A DNA stretch of 41,398 nucleotides, from positions 1 through 41,398 of the forward strand of contig JAISHQ010000084.1 in assembly GCA_031262465.1 (NCBI GenBank), written 5' to 3'. The notes beneath the pieces are model-generated. The model was given only the letters and a program-made list of their open reading frames with translations. It made no database searches and had not been told where the DNA came from. Made by a program: the position numbers and the translations under genes. Source of the DNA: Rikenellaceae bacterium (lineage in GTDB: Bacteria > Bacteroidota > Bacteroidia > Bacteroidales > Rikenellaceae). This document shows positions 16,152 to 24,622 of the stretch, in pieces; within the stretch, counting starts at the first letter, position 1; every line of letters begins with the position of its first letter.

Positions 16152-16557
16152 GATGAAAAAAACAACTTCCCAGCCATTCGAGCCGGAAAGTCGTTCTTGT
16201 TCTCCCCAAAAAAATAATCTTTCTATTTGCTATAAAACAATAAATAATGGAATAGATAATTGCATGACTTATAGCATAAATAATTCAATAACTTCTAACG
16301 GATTCAACCGATTTGTTCTTTGCTTAGGTCTTATGCAAACGGCAGACCAAACTTGCCAAAGCGCGTTTTTTTTAGGCAGAAAGTTTCGTTCTGCTCCTTA
16401 TACCCGAGCCGATTTTTCAACGGGGGCAACCCTTTTGCGCATTTAATTCGTGTGCGAAAAAAAATCAAAAAAAGATTCGAGCCGCTGAAAATACCTAAAA
16501 CCGGGGATTTTCATTCGGGTAAAAAATCCGTACCTTTATCCGGTAAAACAAAAAGTT
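16152..16557. other. AT-rich intergenic region without a credible gene
   Basis: This is about 400 bases between the divergent transglycosylase and hemerythrin genes. Open frames exist, but their translations have no family features and the composition is far more AT-rich than the neighbours. A -7-like TACCTTTA at 16531-16538 precedes the hemerythrin gene by 19 bases and may be its promoter. The 29-base stretch before it (from 16502) is rich in GGGG, ATTTT and CATTCGGG words and could hold an operator, but I see no clear palindrome. The length suggests regulation by an upstream factor. Confidence 0.5.
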
Positions 16558-17253
16558 ATGCACCGATTGGGACAATACAAAGGCACCGATGCGATGAGCG
16601 CGCTGGTGCTTGAAAATTACCGGATTCTGCTGGTCATGAGCCGTTTTCGGATCGGGCTGGGCTTCGGCGATCAGAGTGTCGACGCGGTTTGCCGAGCCAG
16701 TGGCGTGGATACCGCCACCTTTTTGGCCGTGGCCAACCTGACGCTGGATCAGGAGACGGGGCAGGTTTCGGTGCCGGAGGTCTCGATCGAGTCGCTGTTG
16801 GCCTATCTGCACAACTCCCACGATTATTTCTTGGATTTCCGCTTGCCGGGCATCCGCCGCGATTTGGTCGAGGTGTTGGGTCGACCGGGCGACGAGCTTT
16901 CCCGGGCGACGATCCGTTATTTCGACGAATACGTGGCCGAGGTGCGCAAACACATGCTATACGAAGAGGAGACGGTCTTTCCTTATGTGCGCGCCCTGCT
17001 CCGGGGCGAGGCGGGCAAGGGGTATAACATCGGTATTTTCGGGACACACCACGATCAGGTGGAGGCTCGCCTGAGCGAGTTCAAAAACATCCTCATCAAA
17101 TACTATCCGGCTCGGAGCACCAACGAGATCAACGGCGTGCTCTTCGATATTTTCAACTGCGAGCAGGATTTGGCGACCCACAACGCGGTGGAGGATCGCA
17201 TCTTTATCCCCGCCGTGCGGCGCATCGAACCATTATCGGGGGTAAAACGATGA
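16558..17253 (+). CDS. hemerythrin-domain protein
   Basis: The 231-aa cytoplasmic protein has an N-terminal segment (about 20-62: FRIGLGFGDQSVDAVC) resembling the DUF542/ScdA-like start of RIC/YtfE di-iron proteins. A four-helix hemerythrin domain follows. Candidate iron ligands are His85/His88 (LHNSHDYF), His132 with Glu136/137 (KHMLYEEE), His164/165 (GTHHDQVE), and His208 with Glu212 (THNAVEDRIF). Such proteins repair iron-sulfur clusters or sense O2 or NO. Its stop overlaps the start of a LuxR-type regulator (ATGA), so the two are translationally coupled and probably form one sensing or response unit. Confidence 0.84.
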   Translation: MHRLGQYKGTDAMSALVLENYRILLVMSRFRIGLGFGDQSVDAVCRASGVDTATFLAVANLTLDQETGQVSVPEVSIESLLAYLHNSHDYFLDFRLPGIRRDLVEVLGRPGDELSRATIRYFDEYVAEVRKHMLYEEETVFPYVRALLRGEAGKGYNIGIFGTHHDQVEARLSEFKNILIKYYPARSTNEINGVLFDIFNCEQDLATHNAVEDRIFIPAVRRIEPLSGVKR

Positions 17254-17849
17254 AAAGGCCGATCCGAATCACCGTCGCCGAGCCTTCGGTCATCCTGCGC
17301 GGCGGGATCATCTCGGTCTTGAAGCAGACGAACGCCATTCACGCCGAGGTCTTCGAGTTGGGCGAGATCGACCGCCTGACCGATGTCCTACGCTGGCAAC
17401 GGCCCGATATTCTGCTGATTAATCCGGGGCTGTTGGGGGTTTCGTCCCTGTCGCGGTTGCGCAAAGAGACGGCGAATCCGGAGATGAAATGTGTGGCGCT
17501 ATCTTTCTCGCTGTTAGATGCTTCGGTACTCAAAGAGTACGACGGAACGATCTCGCTGTACGACACGGCGGAGCAGATTGCCGAAAAAATCACCCGGCTG
17601 GTGCAGGAGCCTGCCGCCGAAAAACGCCCAGAGAGCTTGAGCCAGCGCGAAAAGGAGGTGGTCGTGGAGGTCATTCGCGGACTGACCAACAAACAGATCG
17701 CCGACAAACTCTGCCTGTCGACCCACACGATCATCACCCACCGGCGCAACATCGCCGCCAAACTCGGTATCCACAGCTCCGCCGGGCTAACCATCTACGC
17801 CATTGTCAACAAATTAGTCGACCTCGATGAGCTGAAAATGGAGGGTTAG
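17250..17849 (+). CDS. LuxR/NarL-type regulator with degenerate receiver domain
   Basis: The 199-aa protein has a C-terminal HTH (about 132-195) with SQREKEVVVEVIRGLTNKQIA and STHTIITHRRNIAAKLGI, a classic LuxR domain. The N-terminal ~115 residues follow the receiver fold, but the phospho-acceptor Asp is Asn58 (PDILLINPGLL). Only one acid (Glu11 in AEPSVILR) remains of the usual pair. It is therefore likely to work without phosphorylation. Overlap with the hemerythrin gene suggests that signals come from that protein. Target genes are unknown; the hemerythrin promoter is the obvious first candidate. Confidence 0.87.
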   Translation: MKRPIRITVAEPSVILRGGIISVLKQTNAIHAEVFELGEIDRLTDVLRWQRPDILLINPGLLGVSSLSRLRKETANPEMKCVALSFSLLDASVLKEYDGTISLYDTAEQIAEKITRLVQEPAAEKRPESLSQREKEVVVEVIRGLTNKQIADKLCLSTHTIITHRRNIAAKLGIHSSAGLTIYAIVNKLVDLDELKMEG

Positions 17850-17891
17850 GGTTCGAATCTTTCGAGAGATACAAAAAAATGGTTGAACTTT

Positions 17892-17923
17892 TTTGGTTTG
17901 TAACTAAAAGTTTAGTATGTTTG
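17892..17923 (+). promoter_or_regulatory. promoter of the GLPGLI gene
   Basis: TTTG (17892-17895), a 20-base spacer and TATGTTTG (17916-17923) match the Bacteroidota consensus TTTG / TAnnTTTG. This is the best promoter in the window. The ATG follows 33 bases after the -7 box, with a MITE end (17934-17946) in the leader. Confidence 0.72.
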
Positions 17924-17933
17924 TGTCTACTTA

Positions 17934-17946
17934 GAGTCTGTTTAAA
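17934..17946. repeat. solitary MITE terminus GAGTCTGTTTAAA
   Basis: These 13 bases are identical to the inverted-repeat end of the MITEs at 12998 and 39154. No partner end is nearby. It lies in the leader of the GLPGLI gene, 10 bases before the ATG. It may be a scar of deletion or a chance match; a 13-base match at a start codon, as in the other two copies, favours a scar. Confidence 0.6.
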
Positions 17947-17956
17947 TCCTGCGACC

Positions 17957-18844
17957 ATGAAAAAACTCATGAAAAAAATCGTCTTGCTGGTCATCTTCGC
18001 TATTTGGGGAACGGTTTGCTCTTATGCCCAATACGAGAGGCCTCGTATGCCAATTTTCAATCTCGACGACTATGAAGTGCTCGATTTTGCCTACCTGAAA
18101 GTGACTTATCGGTTGCTGTCGGTCAAAGACCCGGCTAAACCGAAGGAGACCGTCGAAGATATACAGGTGTTGCAGATCGGAACGACCGTTTCCAAGTTTT
18201 ACAGCCAATACCTGTTGCAGTATTCTGAAACGATAGCCGAAGAATTGCGAAAAAAACCTAATACGCAGGCAATTGCAAACAACCCATACTCAGGCAGTTA
18301 TGGTTATGAGGTTTTTCGGAATTACCCTATCGGAAAAGTGACTGTTACGGATCAGGCTATGTCACTCAACAATGACAGTAGTACTTATCTGTACGAAGAG
18401 ACTTTACTTCCCATACCGTGGACACTGTCAAGCGAAACGAAAACCATTCTCTCCTACACTTGCCGAAAAGCGACCGCCACTTTCCGGGGACGGAGTTACA
18501 CGGCTTGGTTCACCACCGATATTCCCATCAGCAGTGGCCCGTGGAAATTCGGCGGTCTGCCGGGGTTGATCCTTCAGATCGAAGACACGCAGAAACATTA
18601 TGTGTGGGAGTGTATCGGACTGGAGCAACTTCAACCCAGGAAGGAGGCGATTAAGTTATACAACAACTCATACGACCCGATCAGCCGCGAGGAGTTGGAC
18701 AAAATATACCGCCGATACCATAAAGATAGGGTTGCTTTTCGAGTTGCTTTAGGAATAATGGTTTTGACAAATTCACCGGACGGCACTCCTGTGGAAATCA
18801 AAACCGGCCCGGAAATTCCTTACAACCCGATTGAGTTGGAATAA
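17957..18844 (+). CDS. GLPGLI family protein
   Basis: The 295-aa secreted protein has a signal peptide (MKKLMKKIVLLVIFAIWGTVCSYAQ), which sets the start at 17957. The eponymous motif is in KFGGLPGLILQIED at about 210-223, preceded by the AWFTTDIPISSGPW strand that is also conserved in the family. GLPGLI proteins are periplasmic or surface proteins of Bacteroidota with no proven function, often near TonB receptors or peptidases. It stands alone behind a good promoter, upstream of the efflux operon, which has its own -7-like box. Confidence 0.9.
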   Translation: MKKLMKKIVLLVIFAIWGTVCSYAQYERPRMPIFNLDDYEVLDFAYLKVTYRLLSVKDPAKPKETVEDIQVLQIGTTVSKFYSQYLLQYSETIAEELRKKPNTQAIANNPYSGSYGYEVFRNYPIGKVTVTDQAMSLNNDSSTYLYEETLLPIPWTLSSETKTILSYTCRKATATFRGRSYTAWFTTDIPISSGPWKFGGLPGLILQIEDTQKHYVWECIGLEQLQPRKEAIKLYNNSYDPISREELDKIYRRYHKDRVAFRVALGIMVLTNSPDGTPVEIKTGPEIPYNPIELE

Positions 18845-18913
18845 TAGCTTGTTTTTTATCCAATTTATTGTATATTCGCATCAAACTTGTTTTCCATTTT
18901 GTTCTCTAACCCT

Positions 18914-20416
18914 ATGCCGAACCGTTATTCCTTTCGTCCGATTGCCTGCGCTCTGCTTCTGTTGGGCGGCGTTTGGAACCTTTCTGCTCAACAGCAGACC
19001 CAGCTTCAGTTTACGCTGGAGGAGGTGATCGCCAAAGCGCAAGAGCAGTCGGCGGCCGCCTACATGGCCAAACACAACTTCCTGTCGAGCTATTGGCAGT
19101 ACCGCTCCTACAAGGCTCAACTGTTGCCCTCGCTCAACCTCAGCGGGACGCTGGGGTCGTACAACCGTTCGTTGCTCGACCTGCAAGACCCCACGACGGG
19201 TGAAATCCGGTACATCGAAAACAACAACATGAGGAACAACCTCAACCTGTCGATCAACCAGAACATTCCCCTGACCGGCGGGACGCTTTCGGTCTATTCG
19301 AGCCTGAGCCGCATCGACGAATTTTCGCCCGAGCGGAACATCCTCTACAACTCGCAACCCCTCAACATCACCTACTTGCAACCCCTGCGCGGGTACAACT
19401 CGCTGAAATGGGAGCAAAAAATCAGCCCCGAGGAGTACGAGCAGGCCAAACGGGTCTTCTTGGAGAGCATGGAGGATATTACCATTCAGGCGACCCAGTA
19501 CTATTTCGATATGCTGTTGGCACAGAGCCGGTTGGAGATGGCCGAAAAGAACTATGAGAACACCAAAACCATGTACGCCATCGCCGAGGAACGTTTCAAC
19601 ATCGGAAGCGTGACCAAAAGCGACCTGCTTCAGCTGGAGTTGAGGCTCTACAACGACGGGATCGCGGTCAACCAAAACCGGATAGAGCTTCAGCGCAATA
19701 TGCTCTCGTTGCGCTCCTTTTTGGGGTACAACGAGTTAGTCGACATTTCGCTGGTTCCGTTGGCCGAAATTCCGAGCCTGACACTGAACTATAACGAAGT
19801 GTTGGATTACACGTATGCCAACTCCTCTTTTTCGGTCGAGCAGGATTTGCAACTCTTGCGCGCCGAGCAGAGTGTGGCGCAGGCCAAAGGCAATCGCGGC
19901 ATCGACCTCACCCTGCGCGCCCAATTCGGGCTGACCCAGCAGGGCGGGTACCTCTCGAGCGCCTATCGCAACCCGATCGACCAAGAGATCATCAGCCTCG
20001 GTGTGAGCCTGCCGATCATCGACTGGGGGCAGGGGCGCGGGCGCGTGAAGATGGCCCAATCGCAGGAGGAGCTGATTAAAATCCGGGTCGAACAGGCTCA
20101 TGTCCAACACCGGCAGAATATCATGATGAGCGTGCTCGAATTTAACAACCAAAAAGACCAATGCGCGCTGGCCGCCAAAGCCGACTCGATCGCCCGCGAG
20201 CGGTATGAGTTCAGCCTCGATCGCTTTGCCAACAACGCCATCGGTGTGTTGGATTTGAACACCGCCCAATCCGAAAAAGATCAGGCGGCTGTCGGGTACA
20301 TCTCCGAACTGCGCACCTATTGGGTCTCCTATTACACGATCCGCAAAAACAGCCTTTACGACTACATCTCCCGAACCGACATATCCGCCGAATTTGACCG
20401 GATTACCGAAGAATAA
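18914..20416 (+). CDS. TolC-type outer-membrane efflux protein
   Basis: The 500-aa protein has a signal peptide (PIACALLLLGGVWNLSAQ), which supports ATG 18914 over an upstream TTG. Two outer-membrane-efflux repeats follow with the long Ala/Gln/Leu coiled-coil helices of the TolC family. Typical words are EEVIAKAQEQSAAAYMAKHN, AEERFNIGSVTKSDLLQLEL and RFANNAIGVLDLNTAQ. It forms the trimeric exit duct of the four-gene efflux operon. TATATTCG at 18871-18878 is a plausible -7 variant. The next gene begins 36 bases later. Confidence 0.92.
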   Translation: MPNRYSFRPIACALLLLGGVWNLSAQQQTQLQFTLEEVIAKAQEQSAAAYMAKHNFLSSYWQYRSYKAQLLPSLNLSGTLGSYNRSLLDLQDPTTGEIRYIENNNMRNNLNLSINQNIPLTGGTLSVYSSLSRIDEFSPERNILYNSQPLNITYLQPLRGYNSLKWEQKISPEEYEQAKRVFLESMEDITIQATQYYFDMLLAQSRLEMAEKNYENTKTMYAIAEERFNIGSVTKSDLLQLELRLYNDGIAVNQNRIELQRNMLSLRSFLGYNELVDISLVPLAEIPSLTLNYNEVLDYTYANSSFSVEQDLQLLRAEQSVAQAKGNRGIDLTLRAQFGLTQQGGYLSSAYRNPIDQEIISLGVSLPIIDWGQGRGRVKMAQSQEELIKIRVEQAHVQHRQNIMMSVLEFNNQKDQCALAAKADSIARERYEFSLDRFANNAIGVLDLNTAQSEKDQAAVGYISELRTYWVSYYTIRKNSLYDYISRTDISAEFDRITEE

Positions 20417-20452
20417 ACCTTACCCTGAAAAATTAAAATCCCCTAACATCGG

Positions 20453-21544
20453 ATGAAAACATACACTCCCCTTCTCCTGTCAGTCGCCTTGCTCGCTGTA
20501 GCCTGTGGCGACGGAAAAAAGAACAAGGACGCTGAAAACGAACTGACCCGCGCCGAATACGTCGCGGAGCGGAATTTGGTCGACACGATGATCCTCCGCA
20601 AACAGACCTTTCACCAAGAGGTCGTGGCCAACGGTCGCCTGCGGGCGTTGCGCAAGAGCGAGTTGCACTTCCTCTCCAGCGGGGAGCTGATGGAGGTCTC
20701 TGCGACCAACGGACAGAGCGTCTCCAAAGGGGCTGTCCTTGCGCGCTTAGACCCTTACCAGGCTAAACAACGGTTGGAACAATCTCGGCAATCGCTCGAA
20801 CGTTCCTATTTGGACTTGCGGGAGGCGCTGATCGGCTTCGGGTACGACTATTCGACCGATACGACCGACATTCCCCGCGAAAGGCTTCAAACGGCTTACA
20901 CCCGTTCGGGGTACCTGACCGCCCAAAGCAACTATGAGTTGGCGCAACAAGAGGTGTTGAATCTGGAGCTGAAAGCCCCCTTCTCGGGCAAGGTGGCCAA
21001 CCTGACCAAAAAAATATACGAGCAGGCTGGCCCCGGCGAGGCCTTTTGCCTGCTGATCGACGACAGCGCGTTTGAGGTCGACTTCAACCTGTTGGAGTCG
21101 GAAATTGCCTTTATCCGCCTCGGGCAGACGATCGAAGTCACTCCCTTTAACTCGCCCGACCAACACTTCTCGGGGCGTGTGACGCAGATCAATCCGCTGG
21201 TCGACAGCCGGGGGCAGATCAACGTGAGGGCCGAAATCGCGAACCGCGATAGCCACCTGTTGGAGGGGATGAACGTCAAAGTGGTCATCCGGCAGGCACT
21301 GCCCGACCAGTTGGTGGTACCCAAAGGTGCCGTTGTCAACCGCGACAACCAGGAGGTACTCTTCCGCTTCAGCGACGACGGCAAGGCGATGTGGACTTAT
21401 GTCAATGTGTTGCTATCGAACAGCACCTACCACGTGGTGCGCGCCGACGAGGTCAAAGGGGCGGAGTTGAACTTGGGCGATGCCATCATCACCACAGGCA
21501 ACCTCAATTTGGGCAACGGGTCGACCGTCGAGATACGTCCTTAA
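20453..21544 (+). CDS. efflux RND periplasmic adaptor (HlyD/MFP) lipoprotein
   Basis: The 363-aa protein carries a lipoprotein signal (SVALLAVAC, Cys18) that anchors it to the inner membrane. The adaptor plan is complete: a lipoyl half (GRLRALRKSELHFLSSGELMEV), the sentence VSKGAVLARLDP, a helical hairpin at about 100-165 (AKQRLEQSRQSLERSYLDL), the second lipoyl half (LELKAPFSGKVANL), and beta-barrel and membrane-proximal domains. It links the RND pumps to the TolC duct. The next gene starts 12 bases downstream. Confidence 0.93.
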   Translation: MKTYTPLLLSVALLAVACGDGKKNKDAENELTRAEYVAERNLVDTMILRKQTFHQEVVANGRLRALRKSELHFLSSGELMEVSATNGQSVSKGAVLARLDPYQAKQRLEQSRQSLERSYLDLREALIGFGYDYSTDTTDIPRERLQTAYTRSGYLTAQSNYELAQQEVLNLELKAPFSGKVANLTKKIYEQAGPGEAFCLLIDDSAFEVDFNLLESEIAFIRLGQTIEVTPFNSPDQHFSGRVTQINPLVDSRGQINVRAEIANRDSHLLEGMNVKVVIRQALPDQLVVPKGAVVNRDNQEVLFRFSDDGKAMWTYVNVLLSNSTYHVVRADEVKGAELNLGDAIITTGNLNLGNGSTVEIRP

Positions 21545-21556
21545 TTCAGCACGCTT

Positions 21557-24500
21557 ATGCTCCGTAAACTGATCGAAAAGCCGATAGCTGTCACCATGAC
21601 CCTGATCGCGATCGTGGTCTTGGGTGTGGTGGCGGCCAACCTGTTGCCGGTGTCGCTGATGCCGGATGTGCCCATCCCGAACATCACCGTGCAGGTCTCC
21701 GCGCCGGGACAATCGGCTCGTCAGGTCGATATGGGCGTGATCGCCCCGTTGCGCAGTCAGCTGATGCAGGTACAACACCTGACCGACATCCGCACCGAAT
21801 CGCGCGACGACGGCGGGAACATCTACCTCCAATTCGAGTACGGGACAAACGTCGACTTCCTCTTCATCGAGGTCAACGAAAAGATCGACCGGTCGATGAA
21901 TAGCCTCGCGCGCGATTTGGAACGCCCCCGCGTCATCAAGGCCAGCGCGACCGACATCCCTGCCTTCTACCTCAACGTAACCCTGAAAGAACCCGATTCC
22001 GCCGAGGTGTCGAGCGAGCCGTCGCGCCGTTTTTTGGAGCTGAGTTCGTTCATCACGCAGGTGATTGTCAAGCGCATCGAGCAAATTCCGCAGGTGGCCA
22101 TGGTCGACCTCAGCGGGACGGTCTACCCCCAACTGCTGATCGTTCCCAAGTCCGAAAAATTGGAAGCCCTCGGGATCGGGCTGGGCGAAATCGAGCAGGC
22201 CATCCGCAACAACAACATCGACCTGGGCAACCTGACCATCCACGACGGGGAGTACCGGTACAACATCCGCTTCGAGAACAGGCTGATCGACCAAGAGGAC
22301 ATTGAAAATGTCTACCTCAACGTTCATGGCCGCCTCTATCAGCTCCGGGAGTTGGCCGAGGTGATCGAGCAACCCCAACCGCGCGCCGGCATGGTGCGAT
22401 CGGACGGGCGGGACGCGGTGACGTTGGCCGTCATCAAACAGTCCGACGCCAAGATGAAGGAGTTGCGCCAGCAGATGAACAACCTCTTGGCCAGCTTCGA
22501 GCAGGACTATCCCGAAATCGACTTTGCCGTCACCCGCGACCAAACCGAGCTGTTGGCCTATTCGATCAACAACCTGAAGGGCAACATCGTGCTGGCCGCC
22601 GTGTTGGCCTGCCTGATCTTGTTCCTGTTTATGGCCGATTTCCGGTCGGCCGCCCTGATCGGCATCACCATTCCACTCTCGCTCATCGTCTCGCTCTTCT
22701 TTTTTCACCTGATCGGCATCTCGATCAACGTGATCTCGCTCTCGGGCATGATCCTCTGTGTGGGGATGATGGTCGACAACACGATCATTGTCTTGGACAA
22801 CATCGGCCAATATTGGAGCCGGGGGCTTCCTCTGCGTCAGGCCATTGTTCGCGGGGCGGGCGAGGTCTTCACCCCGATGCTCAGCTCGGTGCTGACGACC
22901 GTCTCGGTCTTCGTTCCGCTGATCTTCCTGAGCGGAATTGCCGGAGCACTCTTTTACGACCAAGCGATGGCGGTCTCGATCGGGCTGTTGGTCTCGCTCT
23001 TTGTTGCCGTGGGGGTTATTCCGGTCTATTACCTCCTCTTTTACAAGCGATTCCCCACGCCGCCGGTCAACCGCTATTTGGCGCACTTGGACATCTCCGA
23101 GCGGATGAGTGTCCTTTACGAACGGATGCTGAAAGGGATTTTCCGCCACCGGGGGTTGGTTTGGGTGCTCTTTATCGCTGTCATTCCAGCCGCTGTGTTG
23201 CTCTATCGGGTCATTGACAAGGAGCGTCTGCCGCAATTGTCGCACGACGACATGATCCTGAACGTGGATTGGAACCAAATGCTCTCCATCGCCGAGAACG
23301 ACCGCCGGACGCGGAGCCTCTCCGAGGCGATGCAGGAGTGGACCCAGCAGAACACCTCGCTGATCGGTGTGCAGGACTTTCTGTTGGCCCACACCGACGA
23401 GCTTTCGGCTTCCGAAGCCTCCCTCTATGTGCAGGGAGCTAACCCGGAGGCGATAGCCCAATTGGAGGAGCAAATCGCCGCCTTTTTGCAAGCCAACTAC
23501 CCCGAGGCCAGCTTCTCGTTCGGCACATCGGGCAATATTTTCGAAATGATCTTTTCCGACACCGAGGCTCCGCTGATCGCCCGCCTGCGGCAAAAGGATG
23601 GGCAGGCTCCCGCCCCGGACAAACTCAACACCCTGCTGGCGGAGCTTTCGGCGGCCATCCCCGAAATCCAATTCGAGCCGGTGCTTTGGAACGAACACCA
23701 GCTCTTGGTGCCCGATCAGGAGCTGATGACCCTGTATAATGTCGATTATCAGACGCTTTTCTCCGTGCTCAAAAATTCGGTCGACCAAAACCAACTCTTA
23801 ACCCTCACCGACGGGTCGATCCTGATCCCCGTCTTGAGCGGCAACAACCTCCGCTCCGAGGATATTCTGCGCCGGAGCGTCGTGGGGCGCGACAGCACGG
23901 TCGTTCCCCTGCGCACGCTCTTGACCGAGACCCGCGAGCGGGACCTGAAAAGCATCGTCTCGGGCAAGGAGGGCAATTATTACCCGCTATCCCTGCAAGT
24001 CTCTTCGCGCGAGGTGCCCGACCTGATGCGCCGCATCGGCGAGGTGGTACGGGAGAACGACGGCTATGAGGTCGAGTTCAGCGGCTCCTATTTCTCGAAC
24101 CGGAGCATGATCCGCGAGCTGATTGTCGTGCTGTTGGTCTCGTTGCTCTTGCTCTATTTTATCCTCTCGGCTCAGTTCGAGTCGGTGATTCAGCCGCTGA
24201 TTATCCTGAGCGAGGTGATTGTCGATATTTTTGGCGCCATGTTGCTGTTGTGGGTCTGCGGGGCGAGCATCAACCTGATGTCGCTGATCGGGATCGTGGT
24301 CATGTGCGGGATTGTGATTAACGACTCGATCCTGAAGGTCGACACGATCAACCGCCTGCGCAAAGAGGGCTATTCGCTCCTGCGGGCGATCCTGACGGGC
24401 GGCGGGCGGCGGCTCAAACCGATTGTGATGACCAGCCTGACGACCATCTTGGCCCTGTTGCCTTTCCTGAGCCGGGGGAGCCTCGGCGACGACCTGCAAT

Positions 24501-24622
24501 ACCCGCTCTCGTTGGCGCTGATCGGCGGTATGATCGTCGGGACGCTGGTCAGTGTCTTCTTTGTGCCGTTGGTCTATTTTGAAATCTATAAACGGAAAGC
24601 GTATGCCGGAAAGGGCAAATAA
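21557..24622 (+). CDS. RND efflux permease, first subunit
   Basis: The 1021-aa inner-membrane proton-driven transporter of the AcrB/HAE superfamily has 12 predicted helices and two large periplasmic loops. The N-terminus (RKLIEKPIAVTMTLIAIVVLG, LLPVSLMPDVPIPNITV) is typical. The TM4 relay motif reads MMVDNTIIVLDN with Asp407-Asn408, so only one of AcrB's two aspartates is kept. In TM10 the AcrB lysine is replaced (GIVINDSILKVD). Such sites are common in non-AcrB HAE proteins. It overlaps the second RND gene by 20 bases, so the two are translated together and likely form a mixed trimer. Confidence 0.94.
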   Translation: MLRKLIEKPIAVTMTLIAIVVLGVVAANLLPVSLMPDVPIPNITVQVSAPGQSARQVDMGVIAPLRSQLMQVQHLTDIRTESRDDGGNIYLQFEYGTNVDFLFIEVNEKIDRSMNSLARDLERPRVIKASATDIPAFYLNVTLKEPDSAEVSSEPSRRFLELSSFITQVIVKRIEQIPQVAMVDLSGTVYPQLLIVPKSEKLEALGIGLGEIEQAIRNNNIDLGNLTIHDGEYRYNIRFENRLIDQEDIENVYLNVHGRLYQLRELAEVIEQPQPRAGMVRSDGRDAVTLAVIKQSDAKMKELRQQMNNLLASFEQDYPEIDFAVTRDQTELLAYSINNLKGNIVLAAVLACLILFLFMADFRSAALIGITIPLSLIVSLFFFHLIGISINVISLSGMILCVGMMVDNTIIVLDNIGQYWSRGLPLRQAIVRGAGEVFTPMLSSVLTTVSVFVPLIFLSGIAGALFYDQAMAVSIGLLVSLFVAVGVIPVYYLLFYKRFPTPPVNRYLAHLDISERMSVLYERMLKGIFRHRGLVWVLFIAVIPAAVLLYRVIDKERLPQLSHDDMILNVDWNQMLSIAENDRRTRSLSEAMQEWTQQNTSLIGVQDFLLAHTDELSASEASLYVQGANPEAIAQLEEQIAAFLQANYPEASFSFGTSGNIFEMIFSDTEAPLIARLRQKDGQAPAPDKLNTLLAELSAAIPEIQFEPVLWNEHQLLVPDQELMTLYNVDYQTLFSVLKNSVDQNQLLTLTDGSILIPVLSGNNLRSEDILRRSVVGRDSTVVPLRTLLTETRERDLKSIVSGKEGNYYPLSLQVSSREVPDLMRRIGEVVRENDGYEVEFSGSYFSNRSMIRELIVVLLVSLLLLYFILSAQFESVIQPLIILSEVIVDIFGAMLLLWVCGASINLMSLIGIVVMCGIVINDSILKVDTINRLRKEGYSLLRAILTGGGRRLKPIVMTSLTTILALLPFLSRGSLGDDLQYPLSLALIGGMIVGTLVSVFFVPLVYFEIYKRKAYAGKGK

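Noticed and set aside
14711..16177. 488-codon minus-strand frame across the lipoprotein and transglycosylase genes
   Set aside because: Low-complexity Arg/Gly/Pro translation in a different frame from the recognisable transglycosylase; a shadow.
16153..16446. Open frame of 97 codons in the AT-rich gap before the hemerythrin gene
   Set aside because: Composition is unlike the neighbouring genes, no motif or hydrophobic pattern is convincing, and it overlaps the promoter side of the lytic transglycosylase.
21413..23794. 793-codon open frame opposite the first RND gene
   Set aside because: It is the complement of a clear RND permease in GC-rich DNA; the translation is His/Asp/Arg/Gln-rich without domain features, typical of a shadow frame.
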